From contig JAGYKJ010000005.1 of the NCBI GenBank assembly GCA_018401755.1, forward strand, positions 372,001 to 436,000: a stretch of 64,000 bases of DNA. Direction: 5' to 3'. Below the pieces are notes generated by a model. The model saw only the letters and a list, made by a program, of their open reading frames with translations, had not been told where the DNA came from and searched no databases. Positions 45,443 to 55,189 of this stretch are shown piece after piece. Origin of the DNA: Litorivicinus sp. (GTDB lineage Bacteria; Pseudomonadota; Gammaproteobacteria; Pseudomonadales; Litorivicinaceae). The position numbers were made by a program, and so were the translations under genes. The first letter of the stretch is position 1. Each line of letters starts with the position of its first letter.

Positions 45443-46552
45443 GTGTTTGCAACCGTAAAACCACGAGCAGAAGGTGACTTCTGGCTCGCACAAACGCATG
45501 GGGCTTCCCCAGCGTTACTTTTTGATCCCGGGCGTGTCCGACGGACCTGGCGTGCATTAGAAGATGCATTGCCCGGCGTCACACTCTATTACGCCGTCAA
45601 ATCCAATAACCACAGCACTCTACTGAACGTGCTCGCTGACATGGGGGCGAGTTTCGATGTCGCCAGCGCACCCGAAGTGACGCAACTGATCAGCTTAGGT
45701 GTCGGCGTCAATCGGATGATTCATACCCATCCCATCAAAACAGACAAAGAAATGGCAGCAAGCACCGGTTTTGGTGTGGAGACCTTTGTTGTCGACAACA
45801 TTGATGAGCTCTGGAAACTCGTCCCGTATCGCCACGACATTCGGGTGATGTTACGGCTCGCTTTCGTCGCGCCCGATGCACCAGTGGATCTGTCACGGAA
45901 GTTCGGCGCACAGCCCGCGGATGCACTCGATATGCTCGCAATGGCAGGTAGCTTGGGCTTGAACGTCGATGGCTTATGCTTTCATGTGGGATCCCAAGCG
46001 GCGTCCGCAGTGACCCATGCACATGCCTTGAATGTATGTATTGATTTGGCCGCTGAGGCAGCACGTCGCGAAATCGCAGACATTACGCGGATTGATATCG
46101 GTGGTGGATTTCCTGCGCAGTATGGCGACGTGCCAGTCGATTTTGAGCACTTTTGCGCGCCGATTCGCGAGGCCATGACGCGTGTTCCTGAGCACATCAG
46201 TCTGCTGGCTGAGCCTGGCCGCGCGATTTCCGCACCCAGTATGACCCTGGTTGCGCGCGTCATTGGACGCTCTCATCGCGATACGGGCTGGTGGTACTAC
46301 CTGGATGATGGCGTCTATGGTGCCCAATCAGGACGCCTGTTTGATCACATCGATTACCCCATGGTGATCTATACCGATGGCGTGGAGCGCTCACCAGCGG
46401 TGTTTGCAGGACCGACCTGTGATTCGATCGACCGGTTTGGCGATCAAGAGAGCTTGCCGATCTTAGCGGTCGGTGACGTGATCGTGATCCATGAAATGGG
46501 TGCCTACACAGTCGCCACAGCCTGTCATTTCAATGGCGTCGCACCCCGGTGA
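45443..46552 (+). CDS. Ornithine decarboxylase-like PLP enzyme (fold type III)
   Basis: A 369-residue protein. The PLP lysine is in YYAVKSNN (about residue 54); HVGSQ, GGGFP and EPGR bind the cofactor; CDSID holds the catalytic cysteine of the partner subunit. This is the eukaryotic-type ODC, which makes putrescine. The convergent putrescine ABC transporter operon nearby supports a polyamine role. Lysine decarboxylase activity is an alternative. The start is GTG at 45443 with GGAG upstream. Confidence 0.85.
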   Translation: MFATVKPRAEGDFWLAQTHGASPALLFDPGRVRRTWRALEDALPGVTLYYAVKSNNHSTLLNVLADMGASFDVASAPEVTQLISLGVGVNRMIHTHPIKTDKEMAASTGFGVETFVVDNIDELWKLVPYRHDIRVMLRLAFVAPDAPVDLSRKFGAQPADALDMLAMAGSLGLNVDGLCFHVGSQAASAVTHAHALNVCIDLAAEAARREIADITRIDIGGGFPAQYGDVPVDFEHFCAPIREAMTRVPEHISLLAEPGRAISAPSMTLVARVIGRSHRDTGWWYYLDDGVYGAQSGRLFDHIDYPMVIYTDGVERSPAVFAGPTCDSIDRFGDQESLPILAVGDVIVIHEMGAYTVATACHFNGVAPR

Positions 46553-46605
46553 TCATCGATCTGGAAGACGACGCGGAACCCGCACGAAAGCACGCCTAAT
46601 GGATA

Positions 46606-46629
46606 CGCCACCGACATCTGTCGGTGGCG
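46606..46629 (+). terminator. Hairpin after ornithine decarboxylase, probable terminator
   Basis: A perfect 11-bp inverted repeat (CGCCACCGACA/TGTCGGTGGCG) with a 2-base centre, 54 bases after the stop codon. No strong T-tract follows, so termination is likely but not certain. Confidence 0.55.
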
Positions 46630-46783
46630 CCTTCCCTGCCCTTGAGTCATGCAGACTCAGTCGCACAGCATGCATCGCCGGCAGCACATCATCCATGGCA
46701 AAGAGACGCGACCTCGAGCGCACATAGCCGCATGCTTTTGGACACGCGAGCTCACAGGGTTCCCGACCCACAAGGAAGCGGTC

Positions 46784-46840
46784 CACACTTTTATGCGCAT
46801 AAAAATGCATTTTTTCACACTTTTATGCGCATAAAAGTGT
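46784..46840. repeat. Tandem palindromes CACTTTTATGCGCATAAAA
   Basis: A perfect 24-bp palindrome (46817-46840, half ACACTTTTATGC) is preceded 32 bases upstream by a copy of its first 20 bases (46785-46804). It lies between the convergent ODC gene and potI. It could be an operator pair, a bidirectional terminator or a small repeat unit. The rest of 46553-46895 shows no gene. Confidence 0.75.
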
Positions 46841-46895
46841 AATTTCAGGCAGACTCAAGGATGTTGAAAATCCATTGCATTGATCCACCCAATGG

Positions 46896-47711
46896 CTACT
46901 TGGGCAGCTGTGCCTGCCGATGCGCCTTACGCATCTGCCAAAACGCAATGGCCCCACCCAAACCAACAACCAGAATCATCAAGGTCGCCAACGCATTCAC
47001 ATCAGGACTAATTCCAAGCCGCACCTTTGAAAAAACCACCATCGGCAAGGTCGATGATCCCGGTCCTGACACAAAGCTTGCAATCACTAAGTCATCAATC
47101 GACAGCGTAAACGCAAGCAACCAGGCGGCAACCAAAGCAGGCGCAATCACGGGCAATGTCACCGTAAAAAATACCGTCAGTGGCCGCGCACCGAGATCCA
47201 TGGCAGCTTCTTCAAGCGAGAGATCCATATCTCGCAGCCGCGCTTGAACAATCACAGTGACAAAGGCCATCCCAAAGGTCGCATGCGCCAGCACGATGGT
47301 CAGTACGCCCCGCCCTGCTGGCCAGCCAAATACGTTTTCTAGCGCCACAAATAACAGCAATAAGGATAGGCCGGTAATGACTTCTGGCATAACCAGCGGT
47401 GCAGCGACCATGCCGGTGAGCCAGATACGCCCTCGAAACCAACGAAAGCGAACCAACGTCAAAGCAGCCATGGTTCCCAGAATTAAGGCGAGCGTGGCGC
47501 TAATCGCTGCAATTTTGACGCTGAGCCAAGCAGCACCAAGGATCTGGGGGTCGTTGAGCAGAGCGCCATACCACTGCGTCGAAAAACCACCCCAGACGGT
47601 GACCAGCTTTGAGGCGTTAAAGGAATACACCACGAGAATGAAGATCGGGATGTATAAAAATCCAAATCCCAGTGCAGCGAGACTCGGCATCACGTATCGC
47701 GACACGGTCAT
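46896..47711 (-). CDS. potI: Putrescine ABC transporter permease PotI
   Basis: A 271-residue inner-membrane permease with about six helices and the EAA loop (LEEAAMDLGARPLTVFFTVT). The ATG at 47711 overlaps the potH stop (ATGA). It is the last gene of potF-G-H-I. Confidence 0.92.
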   Translation of the reverse strand: MTVSRYVMPSLAALGFGFLYIPIFILVVYSFNASKLVTVWGGFSTQWYGALLNDPQILGAAWLSVKIAAISATLALILGTMAALTLVRFRWFRGRIWLTGMVAAPLVMPEVITGLSLLLLFVALENVFGWPAGRGVLTIVLAHATFGMAFVTVIVQARLRDMDLSLEEAAMDLGARPLTVFFTVTLPVIAPALVAAWLLAFTLSIDDLVIASFVSGPGSSTLPMVVFSKVRLGISPDVNALATLMILVVGLGGAIAFWQMRKAHRQAQLPK

Positions 47712-48613
47712 ACAGCGGCCTCCTCGCGACGAACTTGAATTCGTTGCAACCACATCAGGGGCGCTACAATCACCAGCAGCATACAGATCGCGACTGCTGA
47801 CGCGATCGGCCAGTCCCGATTGGCGAAAAACTCATTCCACAAGACCTTCCCAATCATCAAGGTATCGTTCCCGCCAAGTAGCGCAGGAATGACGTACTCC
47901 CCCAACGCCGGCACAAATACCAAAAGTGAACCGGCGAGCATTCCAGGCAGAGTCAAGGGCAGAGTCACCGTCCAAAAGCTCACCCAGGGGGTGGCGCCAA
48001 GATCTTCCGCGGCCTCAAGGAGCGTGCCATCTAACTTCGACAGGGTTGCATACAGTGGCAGCACCATGAATGGTAGGTAGGTGTAGGCAATCCCCAAATA
48101 CACCGCAAAATCGGTCTGTAACATCACCAAGGGCGCGTCGATCAACCCCATGCCCATCAGGGCATTATTCAGGATCCCATTGGTTTTTAAGATGCCAATC
48201 CATGCGTAGACACGCAGTAAAAAGCTGGTCCAAAACGGCAAGATCACCAAAATCAGTAATGCGGTTCGACGTGGCTCCTCGGCACGTGCAATGACGTAGG
48301 CCATGGGATAGGCAATCAACAAGGTCACGAGAGTCGAAATCCCTGCAATCTGAATCGATTCTCCATAGGCCGACAGATACAACGGATCGTCTAAGAGGAA
48401 AAGGTAGTTGCCAAATTGCAGTCGGAGTGTCGCGAACCCGTCTGCCGCCCAGGTCAATATCGGCTTGTAAGGCGGCATTGCAATCGCGGCTTCGGACAAG
48501 GAAATCTTCGCAACCACCAAAAACGGAATCAGAAAAAGTAGCAAGAGCCATAGCGTTGGAATCCATGCCACCCAACCCCGTCCAGGCGATGGAATGAAAC
48601 GCCGCCAGTTCAC
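47708..48613 (-). CDS. potH: Putrescine ABC transporter permease PotH
   Basis: A 301-residue permease with about six membrane helices and the EAA loop (LLEAAEDLGATPWVSFWTVT). The GTG start overlaps the potG stop (GTGA). Confidence 0.92.
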   Translation of the reverse strand: MNWRRFIPSPGRGWVAWIPTLWLLLLFLIPFLVVAKISLSEAAIAMPPYKPILTWAADGFATLRLQFGNYLFLLDDPLYLSAYGESIQIAGISTLVTLLIAYPMAYVIARAEEPRRTALLILVILPFWTSFLLRVYAWIGILKTNGILNNALMGMGLIDAPLVMLQTDFAVYLGIAYTYLPFMVLPLYATLSKLDGTLLEAAEDLGATPWVSFWTVTLPLTLPGMLAGSLLVFVPALGEYVIPALLGGNDTLMIGKVLWNEFFANRDWPIASAVAICMLLVIVAPLMWLQRIQVRREEAAV

Positions 48614-49751
48614 TGTGCGAGTACCACGCCCGCATCACCGTCCCAGGTGACATAGACACGCTCGCCCCATGCTTCGCCAAAGGCATCGACGCGGGAAATA
48701 TTGGGGCGACTCACGCGCAATCTGAAGCCATTATCTAAGTCGACCCAATACACCGAAAAATCCCCCAGATAGGCGATTTCATGGACGACGCCTGCGACCT
48801 GATTGCCATCTTGATCCAACGGCTCGCGAGACAAACGCATCTTCTCCGGGCGAATGGCAAACCACAGCGACTGGTTGACTGGCGTCCCAAGCCCCAGTGG
48901 CACCACGATGTCAGCGTCGATCTCAGCCGATGCAAGACGCACCAAGGCATCGGTCGACTCGGTGACGACCCCTTCAAATAGATTGATGTCGCCAATGAAA
49001 TCGGCGACAAACCGAGAGTTCGGGTATTCATACAGCGTATGAGGCTCGTCGGTTTGCACCAGCGCACCTTCGTTCATCACGCCGATCCGCGTCGCCAAGG
49101 TCATCGCTTCTTCTTGATCATGGGTGACGACGATAAAGGTCACACCCAACGATTCTTGGATTTTAATCAATTCAAGCTGGGTGTCTTCGCGCAGGTTTTT
49201 GTCGAGGGCACCCAGTGGCTCATCCAATAACAGGACCTTCGGACGCTTCGCGAGGGCGCGCGCTAACGCCACGCGTTGCCGTTGACCACCCGACAATTGA
49301 TGAGGTTTCCGTCCACCGAAGGATTGCAATCGTCACCAACTGCAGCAACTCCTCCACACGCGCTTGAATCTCTGCCTTTGGAAGGCCATCGCGCCGCAAT
49401 CCATAAGCGATGTTGTCAAACACAGTCATGTGTGGAAACAAGGCATAGGACTGAAACATCATGTTCACGGGCCGCTCATAGGCAGGTAAGTGCTGTCACA
49501 TCCACGCCGTCAATCCAGACCGAGCCCTCTGTTGGATGATCAAATCCCGCCAGCATCCGAAGCAGGGTTGTCTTGCCAGATCCAGACCCACCCAGCAAAC
49601 AAAACAGCTCTTTGCGATAGATTTCAAGATTGACGTTGCGAACCGCCGGCACACCATCAAAGGATTTTGAGACGTCACGAAACTCGATAAACGGAACCGC
49701 ATCCGGATCCTGCCACGGCTTCATTGCAACCGGTGATGTTGAGACCATCAA
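48610..49751 (-). pseudogene. potG: Putrescine ABC transporter ATPase PotG, two single-base frameshifts
   Basis: Three frames together encode a complete PotG: N-terminus with Walker [12 protein letters not shown], a middle with [12 protein letters not shown] (Q-loop), and a C-terminus with LSGGQ, VLLLDEP and the TOBE region. One extra A at 49488/49489 breaks [10 protein letters not shown], and one extra A at 49328/49329 breaks LVTMQSFGGR. Removing both restores the frame of about 379 residues. The intact motifs suggest sequencing errors or very recent damage. Confidence 0.85.
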
Positions 49752-49767
49752 AGCGCCCTTGAACAGG

Positions 49768-49787
49768 GAGGGGGCAGGTGCCCCCTC
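49768..49787 (-). other. Hairpin in the potF-potG gap
   Basis: A 9-bp perfect inverted repeat (GAGGGGGCA/TGCCCCCTC) with a 2-base centre, just after the potF stop and before potG. No T-tract follows. Such hairpins often stabilise the highly expressed binding-protein mRNA. Confidence 0.5.
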
Positions 49788-49793
49788 TGGTGA

Positions 49794-50873
49794 TTACTGG
49801 CCTGTTTTGATGCTCGTCCAACTGCGATTGAGCAATCGGTCATAACGGGCACTGTGGGCACGTAGTGCAAATAAACTTGGCTTCACCTCCGCTGGGGGTA
49901 GATGCCAGGATCTGCGGTCACTTCAGGATCAATCAACGATGTCGATGCTGCATTGGCGTTGGCATAAAACACATAGTTGGTGATGTCTGCAGAAATCTGC
50001 GCGTCCATCACAAAGTTAATGAATGCATGCGCTGCTTCAGGGTTTGGTGCGTCCGCAGGAATCGCCATCAGATCAAACCAAACCACGGCACCTTCCGCTG
50101 GAATCACATAACTGATTTCGACCCCATTATTGGCCTCAACCGCGCGATCCCGTGATTGCAATAGATCCCCTGAATACCCGACTGCGATACAAATATCGCC
50201 GTTGGCAAGATCGTTGATGTACTGCGATGCATGGAAGTAACGCACATATTGACGCACACCATTCCACAATGCTTCCGCTTTTTTCAGGTCATCCGCGCTA
50301 TCGCTATTGGGATCAATGCCCAAATAGTTCTTCGCTGTCGCCATCATGTCGGACGGTGATTCGAGGATCGCAATCCCACAATCTGCGAACTTTGACGCCA
50401 CCTCAGGCTTGAAAATCATATCCCAACTATTGACGGGCGCATTCGCCATCCGCTCGGCAATCGCCTGTTGGTTATACGCAAGGCCCGTCGTTCCCCACAT
50501 GTACACCACAGAGTGCGCATTCTCTGGGTCATGCTGGAGTGACGATCTTCATGATATCGGCATCCATATTGACCAAATTGGGCAACTTCGATCGATCCAA
50601 CTTTTGGAACACGCCAGCTTGGATTTGACGCTCTAAGAAGTTACCCGTTGGCACCACCACGTCGTATCCGGAAGAGCCTGCAAGCAATTTGGCTTCCAAT
50701 AGCTCATTGGTATCAAACACGTCGTAGTTCGCTTTCATACCTGTTGCCGCTTCAAACTTGGCAATCGTGTCTTCGGCGATGTAATCGGACCAGTTATAAA
50801 TATTCACTGTTCCAGAGGCTAGTGCCGCTGTCGAACAGGACGCGAGGAAGAGTGCAAGTGACAATTTTTTCAT
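49794..50873 (-). pseudogene. potF: Putrescine-binding periplasmic protein PotF, two single-base frameshifts
   Basis: The ATG at 50873 opens a signal peptide ([19 protein letters not shown]) and mature [14 protein letters not shown], typical PotF. One extra G at 50536/50537 shifts [12 protein letters not shown] out of frame. A missing base in the five-G run at 49894-49898 shifts YPPAEVKPSLF near the C-terminus. With both corrected the frame runs to TAA 49794-49796, about 359 residues, the usual length. Confidence 0.85.
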
Positions 50874-51128
50874 GCATATCACCTTGTGGGTTAGGTATCT
50901 CACTGTCTGAGACCGACAAGGCTAACAGGAAGGGACCGAGGTTCCCAACGGGAACGTCGTATCACTGGAGGGCGAACCACAGAGTCCTCAACCTAACTAG
51001 CCAAAGATTCCATTGCGTTCGGTGGTCTGGGGACGCCGCTCACGCTCGGAGATGCGAGTATTCGAAATTCGTGATCGGCCGTCAATGGGGATATGGCACA
51101 ATTCGTCGTGGACCGGAGGAGTAACCGC

Positions 51129-51584
51129 ATGGCCTTTGCAATTTGGGTGGATGCCGATGCGTGTCCTGTCCCAATCAAAACAGTGATTTACCGAGCCGCA
51201 GATCGTCTCCCCGTGCTCGCGACCTTCGTTGCGAATGGGTTTTTAACCTTGCCAAAATCACCCTTTTTACGATTCCAACAGGTCGACAAAGGCTTTGACG
51301 TCGCCGATCACTGGATCGTCCAACAGCTGCAACCGGGAGATCTTGTTATCACTCAAGATGTCCCCTTAGCTGCTGAGGTGGTTGAGCTCAAAGGAATTGC
51401 CTTAAATCCACGCGGCACTCTGTATACCCAAGAAAATGTTCGCGAACTCCTGATGATGCGAAACGCTCGGGAGGCAATGCGAGACACCGGTGAGATCCGC
51501 GGCGGTCCCGCACCCTTTCATGCCAAAGATGTGCAGAAGTTCGCGCAGGCATTGGACCGATTCTTAGCACAACGGGTGCGCTAG
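51129..51584 (+). CDS. YaiI/YqxD-family protein (DUF188)
   Basis: A 151-residue PIN-like protein: WVDADACPVPIK, NGFLT, DKGFDVADHWI and VITQDVPLA are family motifs. Function is unknown. The ATG at 51129 follows GGAGG by 9 bases. It is divergent from potF. Confidence 0.9.
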   Translation: MAFAIWVDADACPVPIKTVIYRAADRLPVLATFVANGFLTLPKSPFLRFQQVDKGFDVADHWIVQQLQPGDLVITQDVPLAAEVVELKGIALNPRGTLYTQENVRELLMMRNAREAMRDTGEIRGGPAPFHAKDVQKFAQALDRFLAQRVR

Positions 51585-51693
51585 GTACAGGGATCACGAC
51601 CGGCGCAAATCCGCGCCCAGGGTCAATATCATGGATGGAGGCGATCATGCCGTGCGAGACACCCTGACGTGATGTACCCTCACGGGTCTTGAT

Positions 51694-51767
51694 AGGCTGA
51701 TCGCTCAGTTGGTTGGAGCAGGAGACTCATAATCCCTTGGTCCCAGGTTCAAGTCCTAGTGAGCTCA
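51694..51767 (+). pseudogene. Decayed tRNA-Ile2(CAT)-like sequence
   Basis: The D-arm, anticodon loop CTCATAA and T-loop TTCAAGT are recognisable. The acceptor stem (AGGCTGA against TGAGCTC) has at least two mismatches, the anticodon and T stems one each, and no CCA follows. Its D-arm-to-anticodon segment matches 55199-55230 in 30 of 32 bases. The rest of 51585-51958 shows no gene. Confidence 0.75.
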
Positions 51768-51958
51768 TTTTATTTGCTGATTATCACTGTTGCTGATTCC
51801 CGAGGTTTCAGAGCATACACGGCACACCATGCGGCAAATTGCGTTGCGCCTTGTTAGGCGAATGCAGCGTTTTCGTATCCAGATGCCAACTTGCCATGAG
51901 GCACGGCCTATGCCACATTCTGGTTTGACTCAAAATAATATTTAAAATGGAGTTAGCT

Positions 51959-52267
51959 ATGTGTCATATATTCTCGGGGCAAAACCCCGAAAACTATCGA
52001 TGTGTCACGAAGAGCATCCGGCTAGATGGTCAAGTTACCAGTGTCCGATTAGAACGGTTGTATTGGTCTATCTTAGATGAATTAGCAGCATCTGAAGACG
52101 TGTCGACTCCTGCGTTTATCTCTAAATTACACCGAGAGGTCCTCGCAATACGTGGCGCGCCAAATAACTTCAGCTCAATTCTCCGCTGCGCGTGTTTAAT
52201 CAGCAAAGATATCGCTCTCTCGACGCGACTTGAGGAAGAGGAAATTCCTCAGAAAAAGGCAGGGTAG
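51959..52267 (+). CDS. Ribbon-helix-helix domain protein
   Basis: A 102-residue protein whose middle (KSIRLDGQVTSVRLERLYW) resembles the RHH_4 family of small DNA-binding proteins. The ATG at 51959 has GGAG upstream; ATG 51947 is an alternative. It precedes the oxidoreductase cassette and may regulate it, but that is inference. Confidence 0.6.
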   Translation: MCHIFSGQNPENYRCVTKSIRLDGQVTSVRLERLYWSILDELAASEDVSTPAFISKLHREVLAIRGAPNNFSSILRCACLISKDIALSTRLEEEEIPQKKAG

Positions 52268-52403
52268 TATCTCAGTACTACCCTCTCGCTGATTCCAACC
52301 CGCACTATCAAAAGGCGGGATGTAAAGAGTGTTGTCCCGCCCCTGGCGCACTACCCATTTATATGGGATGGCGTCCAACCAGTTCAGTACGGGAGAGGAC
52401 CGA

Positions 52404-52931
52404 ATGGAAACAATAAAAACAAACACGCGTGTAATCAGTCGCCGAGATCTTCTAAAAGGATGCGTCATGATGGGTGCCAGCCTCGCTGTTGGCTCTAGCT
52501 TCGTAGCGGGCAGCTCTGCCGCATGGGCGATGGAGACGCAGCATGTTTCACCGAAACAAATGGCGACATTGATCCAAATGGCGCGCGATATTTATCCGCA
52601 TAATCAAATCGCCGACGAATACTATGCTCGAGCCGTGAAGGGCTACGATACCGCTGAATCAGCGGGGAACGTCGCAAATGGAATACAAGCAATTGATGCC
52701 GCTGCCCAAGGCCGCGGATATGCTGACTATTTGTCTGTGCCATGGGAAGCAGATCGGGTCGAGATCTTGAAATCAATGGAGCAATCGGCATTCTTCCAAA
52801 CGATTCGAGGCAACCTAATTACTGGTCTCTATAACCAACAAGATGTCTGGCCACTTTTCGGATATGAAGGGGAGTCCTACACCAAAGGTGGATATCTCAA
52901 TCATGGGTTCGATGACATCAACTGGATTTAA
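52404..52931 (+). CDS. Tat-exported gluconate 2-dehydrogenase subunit 3-like protein
   Basis: A 175-residue protein with a twin-arginine signal (SRRDLLKG, hydrophobic run, cleavage near AWA-ME). The mature part (LIQMARDIYPHNQIADEYY) resembles the small subunit of membrane sugar-acid dehydrogenases. The ATG at 52404 follows GGGAGAGGA. The FAD subunit follows after 24 bases; folded export of the pair by Tat is likely. Confidence 0.75.
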   Translation: METIKTNTRVISRRDLLKGCVMMGASLAVGSSFVAGSSAAWAMETQHVSPKQMATLIQMARDIYPHNQIADEYYARAVKGYDTAESAGNVANGIQAIDAAAQGRGYADYLSVPWEADRVEILKSMEQSAFFQTIRGNLITGLYNQQDVWPLFGYEGESYTKGGYLNHGFDDINWI

Positions 52932-52955
52932 GACAACCGAATCGGGAGAATAACA

Positions 52956-54527
52956 ATGACAGCAAAATTCGAACTAAACGATGACAGTGTTGTCGTCATT
53001 ATAGGGACTGGAGCAGGCGGGGGCACACTCGCCAACGAGCTTGCACAAAAAGGGATCAATGTGGTCGCGCTCGAAGCAGGTGGGCGTCACCTACCACAGG
53101 ATTATCAGAATGATGAGTGGGCAAGCTTTGGCCAAATCAGTTGGCTAGACTCACGGACCACATCTGGTGATTGGCGAGTCGCTAAGGACTTTGCCGGACT
53201 ACCTTCTTGGATCGTCAAAGCTGTGGGCGGCTCCACAGTCCACTGGGCAGGCGCGTCCTTGCGCTTCCAGGAGCATGAATTCAAGACCAAAACAGTCTAT
53301 GGAGACGTCTTGGGTGCCAATCTTTTAGACTGGCCGATTGGTCTGTCTGAGCTCGAACCCTATTACGACCTCGCTGAGAAAAAGCTAGGTGTAACCCGGA
53401 CGAATGGGATACCGGGACTTCCTGGCAACAATAATTACAAGGTCTTTGAGGCTGGCGCGAAAAAAGTAGGATATAAGGACATTCATACTGGCCGAATGGC
53501 TATCAATAGCGAGCCTCGAGATGGACGACCCGCCTGTCAACAAACTGGTTTTTGCTTCCAAGGCTGTAAGTTCGGCGCTAAATGGTCGACCGCCTACACC
53601 GAGATTCCCAACGGTGAGGCCACCGGTCATTTAGAAGTCCGGGAGCATGCGCATGTTTTGCGAATCGAACATGATAAAAACGGTCGTGTGAACGGGGTGC
53701 TTTATGCCGACAAAGACGGCAATCAGCATCTACAAAAAGCACGGATCGTATCAGTCGCAGGTAACTCGATTGAAAGCCCACGGTTGTTGCTGAATTCTGC
53801 ATCTTCGATGTTCCCAGAGGGCCTTGCAAATAGCTCAGGGCAAGTGGGACGTAATTATATGCGCCATATGACGGCATCGGTGTATGCGGCATTTGATCGC
53901 CCTGTCAGGATGTGGCGTGGTACAACGATGGCGGGGATAGTTACAGATGAATCAAAACATGACCCATCTCGCGGCTTTGTCGGCGGGTTTGAATTTGAAA
54001 CACTGTCCCTAGGCATTCCATTTATGGCCGCATTCTTGAATCCAGGCGCATGGGGCCGCGAGTTCACCTCCGCATTAGATTCTTATGAAAACATGGCAGG
54101 CATGTGGTTGGTCGGTGAGGACATGCCTCAAGAGACTAATCGGGTAACCCTCAATCATGACGTAAAGGACCAATACGGGCTTCCATCACCGAACGTGCAT
54201 TTCGATGATCATCCCAATGACACCGCGATGCGTGCTTACGCTTGGAAGAAAGGCGCGGAAATTTATGAGGCTGCGGGTGCCACGCGCACCTATCCAACCC
54301 CACCGTATCCATCCACGCACAACCTTGGAACAAATCGCATGTCTGCTAAACCGAGCGATGGAGTGGTAAACAAGTGGGGACAATCACATGATATCGCCAA
54401 CCTATTCGTGTCGGATGGGTCGCAATTTACAACCGGAGCAGCGGAAAATCCAACCCTGACGATTGTTGCATTGGCGATCCGTCAAGCGGACTTTATCGCA
54501 GAACAAATGACAACAAAGGCCATCTAA
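52956..54527 (+). CDS. GMC-family FAD oxidoreductase, gluconate-dehydrogenase-like large subunit
   Basis: A 523-residue flavoprotein. The N-terminal FAD loop is GTGAGGGTLANELA; GGSTVHWAG and the C-terminal NPTLTIVALAIRQ are GMC motifs. It lacks its own signal, fitting hitchhiker export with the Tat-bearing small subunit. The cytochrome subunit of classical gluconate/sorbitol dehydrogenases is not adjacent. The substrate is unknown. Confidence 0.85.
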   Translation: MTAKFELNDDSVVVIIGTGAGGGTLANELAQKGINVVALEAGGRHLPQDYQNDEWASFGQISWLDSRTTSGDWRVAKDFAGLPSWIVKAVGGSTVHWAGASLRFQEHEFKTKTVYGDVLGANLLDWPIGLSELEPYYDLAEKKLGVTRTNGIPGLPGNNNYKVFEAGAKKVGYKDIHTGRMAINSEPRDGRPACQQTGFCFQGCKFGAKWSTAYTEIPNGEATGHLEVREHAHVLRIEHDKNGRVNGVLYADKDGNQHLQKARIVSVAGNSIESPRLLLNSASSMFPEGLANSSGQVGRNYMRHMTASVYAAFDRPVRMWRGTTMAGIVTDESKHDPSRGFVGGFEFETLSLGIPFMAAFLNPGAWGREFTSALDSYENMAGMWLVGEDMPQETNRVTLNHDVKDQYGLPSPNVHFDDHPNDTAMRAYAWKKGAEIYEAAGATRTYPTPPYPSTHNLGTNRMSAKPSDGVVNKWGQSHDIANLFVSDGSQFTTGAAENPTLTIVALAIRQADFIAEQMTTKAI

Positions 54528-54592
54528 CTCGGGCGAGGGAGCCACGCATGTGGCCCCTCATTCCGTAAACTCACACCAAAAGGAGCCTCATC

Positions 54593-55102
54593 GTGCCAAG
54601 CCATGGCGTTAAACTAAATCACAGCATGCTGCGCATCACTGATCCAAACAAGTCGCTCGCGTTCTACGTAGATACCCTGGGTGCAACACTCATTGAGCGG
54701 TTTGACTTTGATGACATGGGATTCAGTTTGTATTTCCTTGGATTCGACTCTGGATTCACAAGCCAGATGCCCGAATCGCGTCCGGAGCGCATCGAGTGGC
54801 TCGCAAGTCAGTCTGGGCTTTTGGAGTTAACGCACAATCACGGTACCGAATCTAATCCAGATTTTGCGGGTTACCACAATGGAAACATCGACCCCAAGGG
54901 TTTCGGGCACCTATGCATTTCGGTACCTGACGTTTACGCGACATGCAACGAACTAAATGATGCCGGTATTGAATTTGTGAAACAGCCAGATGGCGGATCA
55001 ATGAAAGGCATCGCTTTCGTCAAAGATCCTGATGGTTATTGGATTGAAATTTTTTCACCCCACACGCTGACCGACCTGATAATGAGGGGTAACTCAGCCT
55101 AA
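54593..55102 (+). CDS. gloA: Lactoylglutathione lyase (glyoxalase I)
   Basis: A 169-residue enzyme converting methylglyoxal-glutathione hemithioacetal. NHSMLRITDPNKSLAFY, LELTHN, GFGHLCI and YWIEIF provide metal-ligand candidates (His10, Glu, His, Glu). The insertions after SLYFLGF resemble the longer, eukaryote-like form. The start is GTG 54593 with AAGGAG upstream. Confidence 0.88.
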   Translation: MPSHGVKLNHSMLRITDPNKSLAFYVDTLGATLIERFDFDDMGFSLYFLGFDSGFTSQMPESRPERIEWLASQSGLLELTHNHGTESNPDFAGYHNGNIDPKGFGHLCISVPDVYATCNELNDAGIEFVKQPDGGSMKGIAFVKDPDGYWIEIFSPHTLTDLIMRGNSA

Positions 55103-55105
55103 AGA

Positions 55106-55135
55106 CCCCCCAAATGTGCGAGCGCTGGGGGTCCG
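55106..55135 (+). terminator. Possible terminator after gloA
   Basis: GACCCCC and GGGGGTC, separated by about 15 bases, form a 7-bp stem just after the gloA stop. No T-tract follows, so this is tentative. Confidence 0.35.
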
Positions 55136-55189
55136 GCCTTGCTCTATGGTGCGGCGAGGTTTGAATTTGTGTACCATCTCGCCCCTGGC

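Noticed and set aside
48610-50873. Programmed frameshifting in potF/potG.
   Set aside because: Four shifts in both directions, without slippery heptamers or conserved use in this family, fit errors or decay better.
51694-51767. A functional tRNA gene.
   Set aside because: Acceptor, anticodon and T stems carry mismatches and no CCA is encoded.
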